Assembly: GCF_004664715.2 (NCBI RefSeq)
Contig: NC_051069.1
Span: 78,638,647-78,702,646 of the forward strand
Origin: Peromyscus leucopus
Taxonomy: Eukaryota; Chordata; Mammalia; Rodentia; Cricetidae
Direction of reading: 5' to 3'
Length of the DNA: 64,000 nt
In this document: positions 50,017 through 63,500 of the stretch, one piece after another
Layout: every line of letters starts with the position of its first letter
Position numbering within the stretch: position 1 is the stretch's first letter
Notes under the pieces: model-generated
The model's input: the letters and a program-made list of their open reading frames with translations, nothing else
Databases searched by the model: none
Told to the model about the DNA's origin: nothing
Made by a program: the position numbers and the translations under genes

Positions 50017-53000
50017 CAAGCCCTAGGAACACATTTCAGGATGGCTCTTGACTTTGGTGAGGCCTCAGGCCTGCTACTGTCTGCCCTGCCTTGTCTTCAA
50101 TCACACTGGATTCTCTGTAATCACAGTCCTATGTCTCTCTCTTATCTAATAACCAACATGCATCTGTGAACCACTGTTTTGTGGTGCTCCTTAGTGCATT
50201 CTAAGTTAAGCTGGTTTTCTTTTTTATGTTTAAACCTGAACTAAGCATCCTCCCAACCAAGGCATTTCTCTGAATTTCCAATAATTCTTATATAATTATT
50301 TCCAACCATTGTCATCACCATGTCTAAGGCCACACATTATTGGAGCATCCTTTAGTTTGCCTTCCAGGGGCACATGCCCACAGGCATGAGTACAGCCTCA
50401 CCTAATGACAGGGTTGGCCTGGAGACTTACGAACCCCAAGATGTGGAAGTGGTGTTACTACTGCCTCTCTCCAGCAGCAAGAGCAGGAGAGATGTTCATA
50501 GGTGTCACCTCCCCATGGGGGCACCAACCTGTGGGACTTCACCCCAGCATCTCTTCTGATCACTTAGAAGCATGGGAAGTCCATGGCTTACCCATTAGGT
50601 TCCCTGTACTAGAACACACTGCTTGGAACTGGTTTTCAGTTCTTTTATCCACTTACCCTCTTGGGCCCCACCTTTTTCGGATAGTGTTGAGAATTGAACC
50701 CAGGACCTTGCACATGCTAAGCACACATTCTACCACCAAACTTCCTTTGTGGTTATCTGCCACCTCTGTTCTGAAGACGATCTGCTCCAAAGTACTAAAA
50801 TGTAGAAGCAAGATCCATAGCAAAATCTGGTATGCATACCCGCTTCACAGCTTTGCTGGGCCATCTCATACCTCATCTCCTTTCAGTCTTATGATGGTCC
50901 CAAGAGGAAAGTGTTGCTGTTATGCTCCCATTTCACAGATGAGTAAAGGACCCAAGACACAAAGTGTGGCATAGAGCTGGGCTTGAGCTCAAGGTTCCTT
51001 CCTCTCTGGGCCTCTGCCGAGGGCTGCTCCCCTGTAAATGATCACCTCAAAAAGCAAAGAAGTGACCCCACACTGAATGAGCAAGGCAGAGCTCATTTCA
51101 CCTGCTCTGGGTTTCTCTTTCCTCCCTGCAGGGAGTTCTTCGGCCAGGGCTGGATGAAGGTAGAGAAAAACGAAAGGACGCCATACATCATGAAAACCAC
51201 CAAGCATTTCAACGACGTGAGTACACATGTGCGGGCAGTGCCTTTCTGCCAGGCTTTTTCATTGGCAGGTCCACCAAGGGGCTGAGTAGAGGGCAGGCTG
51301 GCACCACACCTCTGCCACACCCCTGTGTAACCAGAGGCAGCTTGCTTCGTCTCAGTCTTGGTTGCTTCACCTGTTAAATGGATGAACATGAAAGGGCCAC
51401 CTGAAGATCAGCTGGGACAACCATCCAGAGCCATCAGCCAGCAATGGCTCCTGAGGAGCTTCCTCGGGCCTGTGGTCACCACAAGGAGCTTCTCCCAAGA
51501 GTAGGGTCGTGGCAGACCGGCAGCAGAAAGGATGGAAAGAAGGAAGGGTTGGACAGAAAAGACCAAAATATTCTTGCCGTGTTTCTTACTTTCTTACCTC
51601 ATCTCAGCCTTAGAAACAGGCAAACTGAGTCTGGAAATGGCAGGCAACTTCCCTCGGATATGAAAGTTTACTGAAACCCTTCTGACTTCCCTAAATGTTT
51701 TCTAAGAGTTTCATCTACATGATGATGTAACGTCCTAGCCACCATATTACCTTTCATGATTGGTAAGAAGGCTCAACAAGTTAACCCTGAAGACCCTAGA
51801 GGCCCCGGAGTTGCTGAGAACAAGGCTGGGTAGCATCTAATATTTCCCATAGCTGCCTGGGACCATGCTCTGTATGCATAGCAACCTCATTTAAATCCTA
51901 CACCCTAGGAGATGGGTGCTTCTCTCACATTCAAGATCCTGAGAGGCTGGGGTTCTCAAAGGGTATGCTGATTGGCATGTAGCAGCACGTGTGTTTTCCA
52001 TTGATGTACGATAGAGCAGGACCATATGGGAGAGAAAAAAATGCCCCTGTGTAGACATTTATAACCCCAACATTCAGGAGGCTGAGGCAAGAGGGTTACA
52101 AATTCAAGGCCAATCAGGTCTACATAGCAATAGCTTATCTCAAAATAAATAAATAAATAAATAAACCAAGGGGTGGGGGATGTGGCTCATTGTTTAGGTG
52201 CTTACCTAGCACATACAAAGCCCTGAGTTGAGTCTCCAGCACTGAAAAAAAAATCTCTCCCAGCAATTTCTCTACATCCATGGGACGCGCCTTCTCCTAG
52301 TCTTGTGCCAGCCCTGAGAGCATTTGCACATGGCATCTTCATTCTCTGAGTTTAATCAACACAAGTAAAGAGCCTTTTATGGTCAGAGATGGGAACACAT
52401 GATGTCACTTGTCCTTGCTGCCTGGCCACAGACAGCATCACATATCAACCCCATAGGGGGTGGGGAGCAATGGGTCCCTGACAAACATCATCCAGGAGGG
52501 CCTTTGTCAGCCAGAAAGAAATGAGGAAGCCACAGTATTGCAGTGCCGGGGAAGGAGGAGCCTCCCGGCCCTGGCACTCTGTGAACCCAGGATGGAGTAA
52601 GCACAAGCCAGGAGCAGGATGTGTCTTCATTGATACTGTGTAGTGGGCACTGTGGGAATGACTTTAACCCATCTCATTTAACCCATGACACTGACTCTAT
52701 AGAGGAAGAACCCAAAACTGAAAGATTAAGTGGCACTGCCCATGTGACACAGCAGAAAAGTCCCCCTTTGAACCACACAGTCCTCTGGAGGCTACCCCGT
52801 GACTGTTTGGCACTTGACATCTCTGTTCACATCCATCGCCCTGTTCAGAGACAGAATGTGTACCTCTGCGACAGGGGTATCCTAATCTCTGACATGACTC
52901 AATTTTCTATTGTCTAGCCCTTTGCTAATTCTCTGTCCTGTTGACTGGCACTGGCCAGGTCTCCAGCACTAGGACCAGACTTGGGTGAGACAGGCATGCA

Positions 53001-54397
53001 GCCCAAGGTTGCCCCAGCTCTCTCCAGGACAACGTGGAATGGAGATGGAGACAGTGGGCCTTGTTCTTGCTTTTACAGGAAAAGCTTTTAATCTTCCCCT
53101 ATGTAAGGGGAGATGAAGTTAGAAATTTTCCTTTTTATTCTTGAATGCCAATAATGAATGTTGACTTTTTCTTTTTAATTTTTTCTTATTTATTTTAATG
53201 TATATGTGTGAATGCCAATAATTTTTTACCATGAATGCATATTGACTTTTTTCTTTTTAATTTTTTCTTATTTCTTTTTAATGTCTTTGTGTGTATGCCT
53301 GAGTATAGTTATGTGTGCCACATGCATGAAGGTGCCCACAGAGGCCAGGGCGGGCATCAGATCCCCTAGAACTGTAGTTACAGATGGTTGTGAGCAACAT
53401 GGCATGTGTGCTGAGGACTGGATCCAGGCCTTTGAGAGGGCAGCAAATGCTTTTAACCATTGACTCATCTCTCCAACTCACACACAACTTTTTATTCACT
53501 GTTTGTTCTACAGCTACTAAGATGGTCATGTGGTTCTTCGGTCCTTTAATCTATTGATATGGTAAATGAGAATTACATAGTTTTTCTAATCCTCAAAGAT
53601 CCTGTGCCTCCAGTACAAACCCAAGGCAGCCATGGTATATAAACAGCTGGGTACCTAGTTTTTTTCTTTCTTGTGTTGCCCATCTCTGGTGCACAGCACA
53701 GTGGTGATGGGTTTTGTAGAATAAATTAGCAGGTATTCATTTTGTTTCTCCATCCCATGAAGAATCTCACCGGCCTGCTCTTTTTTCAATGTTGTTCTTT
53801 TTTTTTTTTTTTTTTTTTAAGTTCTTTTTAAAAAGATTTTTTTTGTTCCAGTGTATTCTATATGGAAAGATTTAACTACTTAAACTTAATTAGTATATAG
53901 AACACACACACTGTTTTATGTGTTATCATTCCCCCTAATTTCAATAGTTCTTCATAAGTCCATACTAAAGTTCAGCATCCCAGGCAACAAGAAATATCAG
54001 TGGGAAAACCTGCTGCCAAGGCGGATAACCCGAGTTCCATGTCTGGAACTCACATGGGGGAAGGAGAGGACCAACCCCCTCAAGTTGTTCTCACATGCAC
54101 TGTGGAGTGTATCACCCACCTTCCTGCATGCACACATACACACAAAAATAAATAAACAAATGTAAAAAAATTAAAATTCAACAGTCCTCCTTGGCATCCA
54201 TGCCATAGTAACTACTTTAGAGAAGGTTTCTTGGTGGTATAGCTCTACTTGTATATACATAGTTGCCTTTAACGTCTTTATTTTTCCAATAACAAGTCAT
54301 CGTTTCTTTTACCTTTTGAAAGATTTTTTTAATTAATTTTTGACTATCATACAAAGAAATGAGCCTCATTGTGATGCTTTCATACATATATATTTAG

Positions 54398-54439
<42 letters not shown>

Positions 54440-57400
54440 CTTCATTTACTTTCTACTTTAAAATATTATAGATTCAAGGCGACGTGCAGGGAAAGTAGAC
54501 GTTTCCAGCCTCCCCAGCTCCTTGCCATTCCAGCTCCCTGATGTTCGGGCCCCAGCTTCCACCCTGTTAGCCACTCCAGTTCTAACTCACATGTGATTTG
54601 TTTGTGTGATTGTGATTGTTGGCAGGGTGCAGGATTCCAAGGAGGTCTGGTCTCCTGCGTATGTGAGACCAAGTGTGTGTCCTATTCCAGAAGAGAATAT
54701 GATGGGAAGTTCCCTCAGAGCTGGGCTTGTCATAACTGTTCATTCTTCCAGATGAACTTTAGAATCACTCTGTTAAATTCCAAAGCAATTTCCACTGGAT
54801 GTTCAATTGGTTTACATTGTACTCATGGGTTAGTTATGAAAACATGCTACTTATATTACCATTTGGCAATATAATCTCTTTCACTGTTACTTAAGCCTTT
54901 TACATCCTTTGATAACCTTTTTTTCCCATGCAACAACCTACGTGGTTTTCATTAACTTAAATTCCAAGATAATTCACAGATCTCTTGTGATTTTGGTGAT
55001 AAAATCTTCGTCATTATATTTACTTGTTTGTTTTTATTTTATTTTATTTTATTGAGGTAAAGCTTTACTGTGTTGCTCAAGCTTGGGAATCCTCTTGCCT
55101 CTACCTCCCAAATGCTGGGATTACAGGTACATGCCTCCATATTCAGCTTCATTGTGTTTTTAATTGATAATCACTGATTTATAGGAAAATGTCTCCTTTT
55201 TATATTAAGCCTTTGTTCTGACAGCTTTCCAGTTTATTGTTTTGGGGACTTTTAACAAGAAATTGTGTCTGCAAATAATGGTGATTTATTATCTTTACAC
55301 TACTTATGCCTCTTACTTTTTCCCTGTCTTATTGCATTGGCTTAAAGATCAGTAACTTGATTGCTTCAGAAATTATCCGAAATGAGGACATCAATGCAAG
55401 GGTGAGCGCCATTGAGAAGTGGGTAGCTGTGGCCGACATATGCCGCTGCCTACACAACTACAATGCCGTGCTGGAGATCACCTCCTCCATGAACCGCAGT
55501 GCGATCTTCCGGCTCAAAAAGACATGGCTCAAAGTTTCTAAGCAGGTGCGGGCAGGAAGCTGGCACTGCTGCCAGATGGGCCTGGGCTGGGTGTGGAGGC
55601 AGGGAGACCGGAATCCAAGGATGTGAACAAAGGACTGAGCTGAGGGTCCACATTTCCAGTGGACCTGTGGAACTTCAGTTCCTCCTTGGGCAATTAAGAC
55701 TCCGCAGTGGGAGCTGGGAGGCAGCGATTATTGGTAGTGCTAGTCTTCTTCTTGGTTTGGGACAAGAGTAGTAGCTTCCTAAGCTGAATCTTTTTGGGTG
55801 ATAAAGTTCTCTACACTAGGGTCCTGAAGGACAGCTCATAAGCAGAGCATGCTCTGAGACACTTCAGCGCTTCCTTGGTGAACTTGGTAGGTATCCCAGT
55901 CCTGGTTTACATGTCTGCAGGAGGATAGACAACCCCATCAGAGATAAGCGAGCCTCTAAAGGCACCTATAATGTGACAGTGGTGTCTGTGGTCTTTCAGC
56001 TGAGAGAGCCTTGCAGGACCCAGCATTGCCAAGAGGCCTGTCTGCGGCACTCTAGTTCTGTACCCCTCCATTGTTTCTCTTTATCGCCTGTTTCTCGTTA
56101 TCTTCCTGGAGCCGGCAGCAGGTAGTAATCTTACCCACTAGCAGGCATCAGCTCCATAAGTCTTCCTACTTCCGCTAGTAGCCAAGCCAGAGTTGGGATG
56201 CTCACTCTTCTGTCCTTCTCTGCCCCGGTTTTCAGCTGAGCTGTAGAGTCTGTAGGAACACTCACCCCCTTACACCTCAGGGAGGCTGGACCTCCTCCTC
56301 ATTGGTGCATTGGGTGCCCAGAGTTAGGGCTGTGGGAGCAACTCCAGGAAAGAATGGAATCTGGGAGCTTCGGGGACAACTGGCCACACAGACACATACT
56401 GTCATAAACAGGGGGGCGGGAGTGGACCTGCAAAAGCACAAAGTCTTCTGAGTCACTATGGCTTGTCAAGGTTCAGACAGGGTTATTGGGAGCCCATTCC
56501 AGGTTAGCATCTTACTCCTCCCTCCTTGTACTGTTGGATGAGGGCACCCTTCCCATGGCTCCTCCAGACTAGGCTTCACTTCCTGCCCCACCAGACTCTT
56601 CCCAGAATGCACATGCTGTATTTCTTGACCACATTCTTCAGCATCACTCTCCTCGTGGAGTTGGGGGATATGGGGATACACCATGGCCATTCTGAAACCT
56701 TCCATTCTCTTCCAAGAGCAGTCAATGTATGTGGCCTGGCCTGTATTCTAGGACATCATTCAGAACCAGGAGCCAGCAGACCTGGTCGAATCAAAGTCAA
56801 AGATGCCTCTAGCAACACATGCAGGGCTCAGCTTTAGATGCAGACTAAACTGGATGGCTTCTCCTCCAGCCTGTGCTGTAGTTACGCATCGACACTGTGC
56901 TTGGCTCCAACGGCTTCTGGAAGACCATGTCCACAGCCCTGCCAACAAAAGCCAAGTTCCTTATCTGTCTCTCTGCAGGCAGCCTGTGGACTCTTGTGAC
57001 ACACCAAGATGGCCACATTTCCTAAAGACCCTGCAACACAATCTTGTTTGTATCACTTTCTTCTGTGTGTCAGCCCGATTCAGTAAAGAGTGACATCAAG
57101 TCCGCTCCGGCCCGACAAGAGAGTCAAGTAGACTTTGAAGTTTTTTTGTTTCTCCTTTCTGATTTCAGTTCCCTTACCTGTCATCTTTCAAACAATCTCT
57201 GTCCCTTGGGGAAGTGTCCAATGTGGCTCTCCAGGACAGCAGTTATGAGGGACGGGCCTGTGGTTCTCCGCCCTAGGGAAGTTGTGCCTGTAGGGACAAA
57301 AACCTGCCTTCAGCTCACAATATGTCTTGGTCTCTTTGGGAGGAAACATTCTTCATCACTTGATGTTTTCTCTTAGATAAGCAGGAAGGGGAGGTATTTT

Positions 57401-57913
57401 GGAGGCCACAGGAGCATCTTTCTTCCGGACACAGGCTCTTTGCTTGGTCCTTGATTCCAGTGACATATCAAAAGCATCCCCCTTTCCATCCTGCTAGTGT
57501 CCACATTGAGCCAGAAAGCCTTAAGATCCAGGAGCCTAGCACCCCAGGGAGCACTAGAAGATGGGAGCTCCTGGCCCAGCCTAGGCACGTGACCTGGCTT
57601 TCAAAGCGAAACACAATGGGAAAACTTCATGATCTCCCAAACTCTATCCTGGATAGAGTGTGGCAGCCCAGAGAGGATCCGTGTATACAGTAGGCACGAG
57701 GCTGTGGAAGGAATCAAACCGTGCCCTGCTCAGAGCCAGAGTTTTTCCCCAGGCATCTGAAATAGCCTACATAGGGCCAGTGAGATGGTGTGGTAGGTAA
57801 AATGGGTAAAGTTTAAGCCTGGTGACCTGAGTTCAACCCCCGAGCCCATAGTAGAAGGACTCTTGAGGTATGTCCTCTGACCTCCACATACACCTACAAA
57901 TCACACACATGCG

Positions 57914-57960
<47 letters not shown>

Positions 57961-59572
57961 CCTGTATACATGTACATGACCTCAAAGTATGGGTACCTCT
58001 TTAGCCAGAACTACATTGACTAAACCTTGTGATCTAGCTTCTCTCTTCCCAAATCTACCATATCTGACCTAGTGTTTCCCTTAGGGAATATCTGAGGAAT
58101 GGGAATTTGCTCTTGTGTATGCTGAGTATGGGTGACAGAGGCTGAGGAGGCCCCAGATTTGGTGCTAAATCCCCACATCTGACCCAAATCCCTCTTGGGT
58201 CATTCCTCCATGAGTGGACATGGAGAGGAGGAAGGTACCATCCTCAGAAGGACTGGTCCAGGTAGTCACCAAGACCCTGTTAAAGACTGGCCTAGGTGGC
58301 TGGGCAGTGGTGGCGCACGCCTTTAATCCCAGCACTCTGGAGGCAGAGGCAGGCAGATCTCTATGAGTTTGAGGCCAGCCTGGGCTACAGAGTGAGTTCC
58401 AGGAAAGGCTCCAAAGCTACACAGAGAAACACTGTCTCGGAAAAAAAAAAAAAAAATGGCCTGGGAATGTGGGCTTTGCCAGAGTGCTGAAAGCCAATTC
58501 TAAAGGAAACTCAGAGTCAAATGCCTTAGCTTGGATGTGGATTCAGTCCTTCTGTCACACGGCTCTGTCTTCAGGTCAGAATGCATTTGTGCTTTGAGCA
58601 GGGTCAATCTAAACACCAATTCTCCCTCTCCTTCTAGCTACGGAGCCAAACAACCAATGCCCCTATCTTCTCTTTCCTCTCAAAGGATACACACTGAACA
58701 TCCATCAGCATGAAAACTCACCCTGTCATGTTCTGTGACTGCACACATCACGGCCTGTGACTGTGTCCCTCTAGGGATGATTAATACTCCCAGTCTTGTG
58801 ATGCATGGCTATCCTCAGCACAGTTTCTCAGCTACATTCTGGATTTTGAAGGCCATGTCTAGAAAGGAAAAACTAATCCCTCCCATCCTTTCATAAATGA
58901 GGGTATTGGGAGGCTGGAAAGATGGCTCAGTGGTTAAGAGCACTGGCTGCTCTTCCAGAGGTCCTGAGTTTAATTCCCAGCACCCACATGGTGGCTCACA
59001 ACCATCTGTAATGAGATCTGGTGCCCTCTTCTCTCTGATACCCTCTTCTGTCATGCAGGCTTACATGAAAATTACATAAAAATACATGAATAAACAAATC
59101 TTAAGAAATAAAAAATAATAATAAGTGAGGGAACCGAGGGCCTCAAAGAGACATCCCGTAGACCAGACAGGGAAAGGAACACAGAGAGAGACCCAGGGCA
59201 GTGCACTCCCCTGGGGAGGTAGCTGTTTGTTTGTTAGACAAACCCAGCTGCCCATACTCTGCCCTGCTCTCATGTAGCCCAGGCCTGACTGATCATTTCA
59301 CATATCCTTTGCCAAGGATTTCATCCTTTCCACCCAGGCCTTTCTTGGATGATCAGCTCCTCTGCCATCCATTGCCTCATTTCTCGACCTTGGATAGCAT
59401 TCTTGGCCCATCAAAGTAAAGGTATGGCCGGGCGGTGGTGGCGCACGCCTTTAGTCCCAGCACTCGGGAGGCAGAGGCAGGCAGATCTCTGTGAGTTCGA
59501 GGCCAGCCTGGTCTCCAAAGCGAGTTCCAGGAAAGGCGCAAATCTACACAGAGAAACCCTGTCTCGAAACAC

Positions 59573-59609
<37 letters not shown>

Positions 59610-60532
59610 TCAGAACCGTTCATTCTAACTCTTAGTTCTTTCCTGCTCTAAATGTAGGCCCCCTCAAGTCACCCACCCAGTCCTTCTAAATCATCAGTTC
59701 TCAGGAGCTTACCAGTTTCCAGGGTCATTACTCACTTTGGTGTTCTAGGAGGTATATGTGAAGAGAGGAACATATGATAGGGATCAAGCCTGAGTCCTAA
59801 GGAGATCACAGGTGAGGTTGCCAGGCACAGAAAGTCCCCAAATCCAAATGTGGCCTGGAGCCCTCAGGTCAGCATGTTGGATCATGGGCCGGAGCCTGGG
59901 ACTTGGGACCTGCGTGTGTGTTGAATCTTAGTAAATGCTTCTGGTTCCTTCTAGACAAAAGCTTTGATTGACAAGCTCCAAAAGCTTGTATCGTCAGAGG
60001 GCAGATTTAAGAACCTCAGAGAAGCTCTGAAAAAGTAAGTGATGCATCTTCATTGTTGTATTTAAAATTGTAGACTGCATTACAGAGGCCTCTTCTCGCC
60101 ACATCCGGTCCGCGCAGGAGGTCTGCCTGTCCCTCTCCCTGCCACCAAGACCCATAGACTCTCCAGATCCCAGCAATGGGTCAGCTTTGCCCTCCGTTAT
60201 TTACCAGAGAAATTCCAGAGCAGCTTAGCTGTCATTGACCGCAGAGTTGGTGCCAGATTTCTTGATTCTCAAATGCAATTTCCCATTTTAATAACTCCAA
60301 TAACTGGCATGCCAAGTCAGTTTATTTAGTGTGGTTGTGTTTCTTGTTCATGAGAAACAGTCATCAAAATAAGTGAGTACGGCAGACGGTGGTGGTGGTG
60401 CACGCCTTTAATCCCAGTACTCGGGAGGCAGAGGCAAGTGGATCTCTATGAGTTCGAGGCCAGCCTGGTCTACAGAGTGAGATCCAGGACAGGCACCAAA
60501 ACTACACAGAGAAACCCTGTCTCAAAAAACAA

Positions 60533-60577
<45 letters not shown>

Positions 60578-63500
60578 TGAGTACATTACTAACAGTTGTG
60601 TCTTAGAATCAAAGAAATACATTTTACCAATAGTTGATAACATCACCTTACAGTGTGCAGGGTACCTCCCTGACCGTTGCCACTGAACCCCATTGATACT
60701 GCCTGGGAAGTGGGTTTCTCAACCTCAGCACTGTTGTCAGCTGGTCCAGGATGGTTCTGTGTTCAATCCCACAATTGCATTGTGGGATTTCTAGGTGCAC
60801 CCTGGCCTCACCCCATGGGATGCTAATGACATCTCTCCTCTTAAGACTACCAGAAACATTTCCAGACATTGTGAACCCCCACCCTAAGGCAGCTCTTTCT
60901 GTCCTGTCTTTCTAGACAAAAGATGGGGACCTAGTGACTATGCCAAGGTCATGTGAACATGGCATTAGAACCTGGATTTGGCCTGAGCTGGCCTCCAAGA
61001 CCAGTGCTTTGCAGTCTGCCTTGGGCACTCTCTCATGAGGTGTGGGTACCTCTGACAAGGAAGCCACTTTGGCTGCGCGTTCATGAGACGTGGGCTCTGA
61101 AAAGACAAAGTTCTGCTTTTATTGCTCCCTAGCAATGCTTTCTTCAGGCTTCCATACTAGGCCCCACCCCATTTGTCCCCGTCTCGCTGCTGGTTGGCTG
61201 GCTCCTCAATGGACCTCGGAGATGCTGGGTCTCTATAGCTTCCAGGAATACTCTCCTCCCTTCCATACGAGATCTCTTGACCACAGCCAATAGGAGCCCC
61301 AATGGAGGTCACTGCACATGGCCGTGGGACAGCCAACACCTCCAGCCCTTGACATTGGCTGGAATGCCCTGCTCACCCCCTCTTACCAGCCAGCCTCTCC
61401 TGCTGCCTCTTCATGTTTCCTTCCTGCCCTACTTCTTGTCCATCCCTCACTAGCTCAGTGTGCCATCGCCTTGACCATCTCCACTTTGTTTATGTCCTCA
61501 GACAGATGTTGAACCCATCTGTGCTGTCCGGCCGTCTCTCCTCCGCCTGGGCTCCCAGGAGCCCCTGTGGACTGTGCTTGTGCGGAGCTGCCCCACTGTG
61601 CATTCACCAACTGTCCGTCTGCCTCTGGGCGCTGCTCCATCTGCCTCCTTCACACGGCTTCCTCATCCACCGCAGCCACTACTGCTACCTAACTGTCTCC
61701 GTGGCTCCCATTCTGTCTGAGTCCCTCTCCTGACTGTCTTCCTTTTCAGGTTATCTGTGTAAGTGCCTCCCCCAGAACCCTCCGCTGCCCGGGACACAGG
61801 GCAGAGGGCTTAGGGGGCTTCTGGGAACCAGGATCTTTATGTAAGGCAGAGCTGCCCTGTGGAGCTGGAGAACATACCATGTCCAGTGATGCTGGGGAGT
61901 CTGTTTCATCAGAAAAGGGCCAGAAAGCAGAAGATCATTGGCAACAGTCTTCAGACAGAAATAATGACACACCCAGAGAGTCCTGCAGCGGCTCTCCTGT
62001 GTGCATCCTCAGGCCCATTCAATCGTCCCTGGAATCTTTTTCAGCCTGTTGTTGCTGGTCTCTTACTCTGAACTCTCCTCAGCTTCCTGGTCCTAGAGAT
62101 CTCCATCAAAAGAACTCAGGCAGGATACACAGTGCAGTGTAGAAAAGATATATAGAGTTCATTATAAAGACACGTGCTCAGAGGATTAGAGCGAACAGTG
62201 GCCAGAGGGACCAGTGTGGTGACCTACATGGTTAGGTGGGCTTCACGCTCTTTCTAAAGCTCTCTGGAACAGCTTCCTGCAAAGCATTTTCCTGTCCAAG
62301 TGACTGACAGCCCCATTTGGATTAAGTCTTAAGAATGGGACAATGCAGTTATCTTTGTTCGAGAGCAGTCGTACTAGATACTTATCTATTGATGACCACT
62401 TAGGCAGTTTAGAGTGTCTTTCCTTGAGCTGGGAACGTAGCTCAGTTGGTAGAGTGCTCACTTTAGCTTTCAAGAGGCACTGAGTTCGATCCCCAGCACC
62501 ACATAAAATCAGGTGTGATGGTCAGGACAGCCAAGGCTATGTAGAGAGACCCAGTCTCAAAAAAGCAAAATCAACAACAAAAATCAGATGTGACAGTATA
62601 CACCTTTAATCCCAGCACAGGGGAAATGGAGGCAGGAGGATTAGTTCAAGGTCTATACCTCCCTTTCCTCCAGCATGGCAGGGGTGTCAAATGGCCTGAG
62701 GAACAATTCCTCTGCCATCCCAGCACTGAGCTGAGAGGAAGTTGTAGAGCACTGTCTCAGGAGTCCCCTGAAGCTGCTGAAGGGAGGAGGGAGGATAATG
62801 GCCGCTCACTCCCATCACCAATACCATTAATCCTTCCCCTGCACCCTCCCAAGGTACCAGAAAAGCTGCCATGGTACAGGCAAGGAGTCCCTGCTCAGAG
62901 CCACACATCAGAGGCCTGGTCCATCACACCAGGATCTCATCTCTTGTAACCATAGACCCTGGGAATCGCCCACCCTTCCCAGAAGACACTTCCAGGAAGG
63001 TGATCAGAGGACCAGCCAGGGTTTCCTGCTTTGGCCCCTAAACTTAGGTGGCAAGAGGACAGGTCTTGGGGATGCTACACTGAGTGACTGCTGGAACTTG
63101 GGTGTGGGTGGCCCATCCTTCCTAGAGGTGACCGAACGAACATAGAGTAACAGTGGAAAAAAAGTGAACTGGGAGGAGGCTGGGAAGAGCTGGTGAGCTC
63201 CACCGGGCAGACACCAGAGAAGTAAAGAAAGGCATTTTGGGTCACAGAGGGAAGAGATACAAGTAAGACCCCCTTCCCTGCAGCCTGTGGGTGAGGGTCC
63301 AGGCTGTTCCACACTATCCTGCCCTTCAGCCTGGCTTGAAGTCTAGGCAAGCTTGAATGTGCCCCATGATTCTTCATAACTAGAAATCCCTTTGCCTCTA
63401 GCCAGGCAGAGTCTGCATGCAGGGTACTCTGTTCTTAGCAGAAGTTCCTTTCCTTAAGTGAAAAACTTTTGTGGATGCCATTTGTTTCCAAGTTGTGACC

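Larger units (their letters stand above)
49477..51131 (+). other. Intron with 270-bp pyrimidine tract and GT array
   Basis: Holds the pyrimidine tract (49499-49772), a GT array (49955-50012) and an antisense ID (50685-50745). No coding sequence was seen. The acceptor is tcctccctgcag. Confidence 0.85.
51217..55347 (+). other. Intron with B1, ID, B3 and RSINE copies and AT-rich duplication
   Basis: Contains a B1-like copy and ID (52048-52245), an AT-rich tandem duplication (53143-53280), a B3 (53285-53478), a poly-T run (53797-53818), an RSINE-type copy (54000-54172), a CA array (54400-54437) and an antisense B1 (55028-55150). No coding sequence was seen. Confidence 0.85.
55546..59954 (+). other. 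Intron with RSINE, B1 and B2 copies
   Basis: Holds an RSINE-type copy with a GC/CA tail (57778-57960), a B1 (58300-58458), a well-preserved B2 (58904-59120) and a B1 with a long poly-A (59426-59606). The stretch 55560-57770 has no feature I can name. The acceptor is ccttctag. Confidence 0.85.
60035..63492 (+). other. Intron with B1 and B4 copies
   Basis: A young B1 with a 9-bp target duplication lies at 60381-60574, a B4 at 62426-62575 and a B1 fragment at 62590-62655. The stretch 60600-62420 has no feature I can name. The acceptor is gtttccaag. Confidence 0.8.
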
